From: Arachis hypogaea
Taxonomy: Eukaryota; Streptophyta; Magnoliopsida; Fabales; Fabaceae
Direction: 5' to 3'
Length of the DNA stretch: 64,000 bases
Assembly (NCBI RefSeq): GCF_003086295.3
Contig: NC_092045.1
Coordinates: forward strand, 21,674,890 to 21,738,889
The position numbers and the translations under genes were made by a program. Below the pieces are notes generated by a model, which saw only the letters and a program-made list of their open reading frames with translations, ran no database searches and was not told the DNA's origin. This document shows positions 57,949 through 64,000 of this stretch, one piece after another (within the stretch, counting starts at the first letter, position 1; each line of letters opens with the position of its first letter).

Positions 57949-59324
57949 TGTAAAATCTGTGAAATTAATAAATAATTAGTCAATAAATTAATAGTTAAGT
58001 AAAGAAATTAAAAAATTAAATTTTATAGTTTAGCAAGGTAGAAATATCAAAAATACAAATTTTGATACCAATTTTAAAGATTTTGACCCAAAATTAGGCC
58101 AACAAACTAAACCGAACAAATCGGACCCAAGTGGGCCCAAACCCACTCAGCAACCCTAATATATGGCTGGCTAACAACCTTCTTTCTTCTTCATTATTCC
58201 CTTCACAAAGAGAAAAGAGATTTGAAGAAAACCCCAAAACCTAATTTCCAATTCAATCTTCATTTCATCATAACTTTCAATTTGGAGTTTCGATTGACGA
58301 GCCATTTACGGTCACGCGTTCATCTCAAAGTTTTCTTCAATTATATTTAAGCTAAGTGGTAAGTTTTTCTATAATTTGTGCCCAGTTTTCTGTTCCCCTC
58401 TTTTCCACAAAATTAGTTTGAGTTTTGAGAGATTTTGATGATTTTGGTGGTTTAGATACAATATAACATTGGATAATTATTGGGTTTTACTCTAATCATT
58501 AATGGATAAGGTAAGAAAATTCTAAATCCTTGTGAGTTATCCAATTTTGTGTGCCCTAGTGCTAAATTATTGAATTGTATGAACTAGTTTGAGTTTATGT
58601 TGAATTAGAGATGAATTTGTCAAATAGGAGCTCTTGGAACAAACTCTTGGTGCTTGGAATCATTGGAGTTAATTGGAAATCTTGAAACTTGAATTATGGT
58701 AGTTTTGGGTTTAGGGAGGAATCGGCCAAGGTATAGTTTTAGTTTCTCATAGTTAAGATATAATGTGTCGTGAAAACTTAGACTAGTTGACCATAGGATA
58801 AGATGAATATATGAATTATTATGTTTAATGAATAATGATGATAATTGTCAAATTTGATGTAAATGGGAGTTGAGTTGGTGGTTGGATTGATTAGTTATGA
58901 CATGAACGTAAAATGTAAATTTTTGGTGTTTGATGTTGAAATTTGTGAAAATTGTAATTGTAAAAGTTGATTAGATTTGAGGTTTGGGATGTGGTATGTT
59001 GTGGAATGAATGGATAGTGTATGAATATGGTTTGAACATGTTTGGTGCTGTTTTGGCTAGGAAATAAGGGTTTTGGAATTGAGAATTTGAAAAACTTGTG
59101 GTTTGGTGATTTTTAATGAAACTTGATTTTTAACCAACTTCGGTGGTCCATAACTCTAGCTTCGGATTTAGGTTTTAAATGAAATTTGTTCAAATTAAAT
59201 ATAATTTCAAAAGCTTTATAACGGTATAAATTTTGTGGGAATTGGAGTTTTGTAAAGGAAGTTATGGACGTCGGAAGTTAGGTGTAAAAACCTGAATTTA
59301 TAGACTTAACAGCTTTTTACCCAT

Positions 59325-59525
59325 TCTGCGTAGCTCGCATACACAAACACGCTCGCGACGCGGCCATTGGGCTCTGCCTAGAGGTTCTGCGAACACGGAG
59401 GAGTGATGCGTATGTGGGAAGCCCATTTTCAAAGCCGTGTATGCGACCATATGGCACGCGATGCGGGAAAAGCTTGCTTTTGAGAGGCTCGCATACGCGG
59501 ACCAGTGACGCGTACGCAAAACCCT
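59325..59525. repeat. CpG-rich paired-motif array in element G LTR
   Basis: Paired GCGTACGC/GCATACGC-type half-sites occur near 59336, 59388, 59433 and 59492. In two clear pairs (59388 and 59492) the motif centres are 19 bp apart, against 17 bp in B, C and E. Pairs recur every 45-60 bp. Confidence 0.6.
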
Positions 59526-59791
59526 TGTTTTCTGAAAGGTGGTTTTTTGAAGTTTTGAATCATTTCTCTAATTAACTTTCCAAACCTCTATAATTGCTTT
59601 TAAGGTATGATAGCTAGTGTTTAAGCTTTAGGACGAGTAAGGGTATATTCAATAGGATAAAAGAGGTAGTTTCTATTTAATGTTTATAGTCAGTGACTTA
59701 GGATTACAAAGTACTATAAGTTAACTAGGGTGTTTTAGTGAGAGTTCTACATTGATTAAAGAAAAGATATCAGGGTGTAGAGGAGATAGGT

Positions 59792-59794
<3 letters not shown>

Positions 59795-59864
<70 letters not shown>
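59795..59864. repeat. (AT)n microsatellite
   Basis: About 33 uninterrupted AT units within the element G LTR. Confidence 0.95.
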
Positions 59865-59865
<1 letters not shown>

Positions 59866-61306
59866 AACTGATTAAAGAAAAGAATAAATGTTTCATCTGA
59901 GTACTCTTTCTTAAAAGTGTGACCCCAGGAGATGGTGGAAGGTGAGGATCCCCTTCTTTGTTCCTCCTAGTATTGTAAAATCGCTTCTAGTGAGAAGGTG
60001 GGAGGTTAGATCCCCTCCTTTATTCCTCCTGGGCATATAAGAACGTACCTCCTGGGTAGACGCAAGGGTTGTGGTTTCGCCCCACTTGCTCCAGGTTAGT
60101 TAGTATAAAGGCTCCGTGGGTAGATACAAGGGTGTGGCTCGCCCCACTTGCTCCGGGTTATGATGAATATTGTATAAAAGTACAAATATATGATGTATAA
60201 GTAATGTTATGACAATAATGAACGATTATGAATGAAATGAGGCTTTTGCACTTACTTTATCTGAGATACAAGTTTTCTTAGGTAAAGAGCAGTAGCTTGC
60301 CACCACGTGCTCCAGGTTGAGACTCGATACTCTGTTGACCCTACGACGTAAGGGTGACCGGGCACGCATAAATTTCTGCAAAAGATTCTCCCAATGAGTA
60401 AAATTTTTATATGAGAAAAAGCTATGCATAGATTCTTCGGGATGCGAGTCGAGGGACAGTCCAGGGTTTAGTAGCCGAACTTGTCGGATTGACTTGATAA
60501 TCGACAGATGAGACATATCAGCCATAGGACAGGCATGCATCATATGCATATGTTTGAATTACTTGCTTTTGCTCTTATTGGGAATGTCTGTGTGACTTTA
60601 ATATGCTTAACTATTATTCGTACTATCTGTATTACTTGTATTCTAATCGTGTTTGTCCTTATTTACTTGCTTGTCTGTGCGGTTCTACCGGAGTGGGAGG
60701 TTTTAGATGAAAGTAGATGATGGAGGGTTAGGATAAAGTTTTGGTTAAGTGTAGAACCTTAGAGGACCACCCGATTTATGGTTTTCTATTTTAAATTTTT
60801 AGGTTATATAATCTAAGTGTCAGAGTTTTAGGAATACCTCTTACTCTTTCGGGATCTTATATATTATCTATATGGGCACCTTTACCATACTGAAAAGCCC
60901 CATTTCTCATTTTATAAATTCAGAACATGTTTTATCCCTCTAAGAGGTTGACTTTGGAGAATTAGGATTGGTATTTTATCTTTTGGTTTACTATTGGGTT
61001 GTATCTATATATATTCTAGCTGGCATTGACTTCACAGGTCGAATCTAAAACTTAATTATATTTATCCGTTGGAACTCTATATTTATATATATGTCTTTTA
61101 CCTTCCGATATAAGCTTTCTATCTTATTATTTTTCGTGAGTGATGCAAATCTTCAGTTTATTTTGATCGTACCTCTTTTTTTCAAGACTCCTAGTTATAT
61201 CATCATTGTTATATTTATATGTATTTTATTTTTAAAGGTCGTAGCGCCTCATCACCTTTGATTTATGACCTAGGCATAAAGCTATGAGTGATAGGGTGTT
61301 TCACTA

Positions 61307-61318
61307 TGGTATCAGAGT
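61307..61318 (+). promoter_or_regulatory. Element G primer-binding site, initiator Met-tRNA
   Basis: TGGTATCAGAGT, one mismatch from the Met-tRNA complement, 3 bp after the LTR end. Confidence 0.85.
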
Positions 61319-61519
61319 AGTTCGTTCCTGTAGAGCCTGAGAAACAGACTGACTATGCTCTGAGCATACTCTGAGTCGTGTATATGTGCTATTTAGGATA
61401 TCTGACTGATATATATAGCATAAAGTTCATGAGCATGAATTTGAAACCTTGAAGCACTAGACTTGAGATATTGAGACTGGTCACCTTGATATCAATTGTT
61501 TGGTATGAGCAGGAACTAA

Positions 61520-62920
<1,401 letters not shown>

Positions 62921-64000
62921 TGGGTAGAAAAATACCGGTTAAGAAATTTTTAATAAAAGCAGCATTGCAAGTACAGTTCTTAACCGAAGAAAATTCTACT
63001 ATCAATTTAATTTTTGTCACAATGAAAATTTAATAATTGGGAGTAAAATTCCCAGGTCGTCTCCCAACGAGTTGACACAAGGTGCAATTTATTGGTTAGG
63101 ATTTTTCTGAGAAATTGTTGAAGTTGAGAACGGAAAATTAAATGGCTTGGAAGTAAAGCAATGAATGATAACAAGAAGTGTTGTGTATTTAAATAAAAGG
63201 CCTTGGCTAGGAGAAAATTAGTTGGAGTTTCTATCCTTGTTGATTTTCTCAAGTATAATAGTAAAAGGTTGTTGCTTCCACTTAGTTATCCTCTAACTAA
63301 TAAAGAAAAGTCAAGTAGCTAACACTGAGTCTGATTCACAAGTCCTAATCACTTCACAGGGAAGGATTAGAGTTAGTGAAAATTGAGTTAGCCAGCAATT
63401 TCCAATTACAAATTAATACTTGAGTATTCCAACTCAAGGGTTTCCAATTAATCAACTCCAAAGCCAAGTTGGGAGCTTTACTCCATTAACATGAATGCCA
63501 TTTTCACAAACATGTAAAGGGAGTAGATAGAAAACATGGTAATTAAAATTAAATTAATAAAAGCAAAATTGGAGCTGATAATTAATTGAAAGAAATCAAA
63601 CAAGTACTGGAATTAATATAAAAATAGTTCATTGCATTAATAAATTCAAAATTAACAATATCCAAATATGACCACGAGAAATTAAATGGAAAATAAAAGA
63701 GTAGAGTAATAGAAAAACAAACTATAACGACGAAGACTTCAATCGAATGTAGTGGTAGCTTTCTCAATATCCAATCCAAAAGCAAAAACTAAGAGTATTA
63801 AGAACCCGAGGAGAAGTAGTATTTTCTCTCTCTAGAATTCAAAAACTAAAACTAAACTAAGTGAAAAGTGAAAAAGTGTCATGTGTCTCCGCTACACTCC
63901 TGCCTCTAGTCGGTGTGTTTGGACTTGAAACTGGGTCCAAATCAGCCCAGAATTTACCCCCAGCGAGTTCTGATATGTGCAGCATGTGACGCTCTATCAC
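62921..64000 (-). mobile_element. Element H: partial LTR-like sequence (likely minus orientation)
   Basis: It contains CAGGTCGTCTCCCAACGAGTTG at about 63053-63075, the counterpart of the U5-side core in elements A-D, followed by AT-rich sequence with the same phrase order as D's LTR (ccaattaatcaactcca, catggtaattaaaa, attcaaaaactaaaac). The right edge begins to show words such as gtgacgctctatcac, as LTR arrays do. The start is approximate and the rest lies beyond the window. Confidence 0.55.

Larger units (their letters stand above)
57949..61303 (+). mobile_element. Element G 5' LTR
   Basis: About 3.36 kb, starting TGTAAAATCTGTG and ending GGTGTTTCA. Segments equivalent to E's LTR are recognisable (ggacagtcc..., cgacagatgagacatatc versus the E region 23630-23720). 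It has a CpG-rich paired array (59325-59525), an (AT)n run (59795-59864) and a degenerate duplication of a cgccccacttgctcc phrase (60080-60155). No protein gene is seen. Confidence 0.82.

Noticed and set aside
58140..58400. 5' untranslated region of a host gene (cttctttcttcttc followed by gattggatgag-like text)
   Set aside because: It lies inside the element G LTR at a promoter-like position and no host coding sequence follows.

Overview
The window is plant nuclear DNA made almost entirely of transposable elements nested inside one another. I found no convincing single-copy host gene and no tRNA or rRNA gene. The retroelement classes (Athila-type and Tekay/Del-type Ty3/gypsy), the FAR1-type MULE with a Ulp1-like gene, and the GGCGTTTAACGCC motifs suggest a legume, most likely Arachis (peanut). 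The genus is a recollection of sequence style, not a database result.

Layout. (1) An old MULE-like element F, carrying a Ulp1-like protease gene (+) and a FAR1/MULE transposase (-), is the base layer at 17896-20601 and 45114-about 50400. (2) Left stack: LTR element C (+, 12156-17895) lies in F; its relative B (-, 6451-12155) lies in C's reading frame; the Athila-type element A (-, 1-6450, cut by the window) lies in B's 3' LTR. (3) Middle stack: LTR element D (-, 20602-45113) lies in F. D holds the near-complete Tekay/Del chromovirus E (-, 22721-34343, target duplication acata), a Tourist-like MITE, a 1.3-kb long-TIR element and a broken PF20167-type gene. (4) Right part: a decayed hAT transposase (-, 51.4-53.6 kb), a 4-kb AT-rich satellite-like array (53.9-57.9 kb), a truncated Tekay-type element G (+, 57949-62682) ending at an (AG)n run, and a partial LTR-like sequence H running off the window.

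Elements B, C and D form one family of non-autonomous LTR elements. They share an Asp-tRNA primer site (seen in B and D), repeated TTTAAGTGTGGGGA purine tracts at conserved distances, and one reading frame of unknown function: a Pro/Tyr-rich N-terminus, an acidic middle, and a Trp-rich C-terminus ending in KHKPP. They encode no visible protease, reverse transcriptase or integrase, so they would depend on an autonomous partner, possibly an Athila-type element like A, which uses the same primer tRNA.

The most unusual signal is a repeat architecture shared by otherwise different elements. LTRs of B, C and E, and the internal region of C, carry CpG-rich composite units: two quasi-palindromic 12-mers (consensus ACGCGNNCGCGT) separated by exactly 5 bp, with units recurring mostly every 50-52 bp and variable DNA of about 20 bp between them. 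I counted 20 such pairs, all with a 17-bp offset. A has an analogous system (GGCGTTTAACGCC dyads with 18-bp spacers) both in its LTR and, in frame, in gag. D and G carry variants. These arrays differ in copy number or presence between the two LTRs of one element, so they are dynamic modules and not just family sequence.
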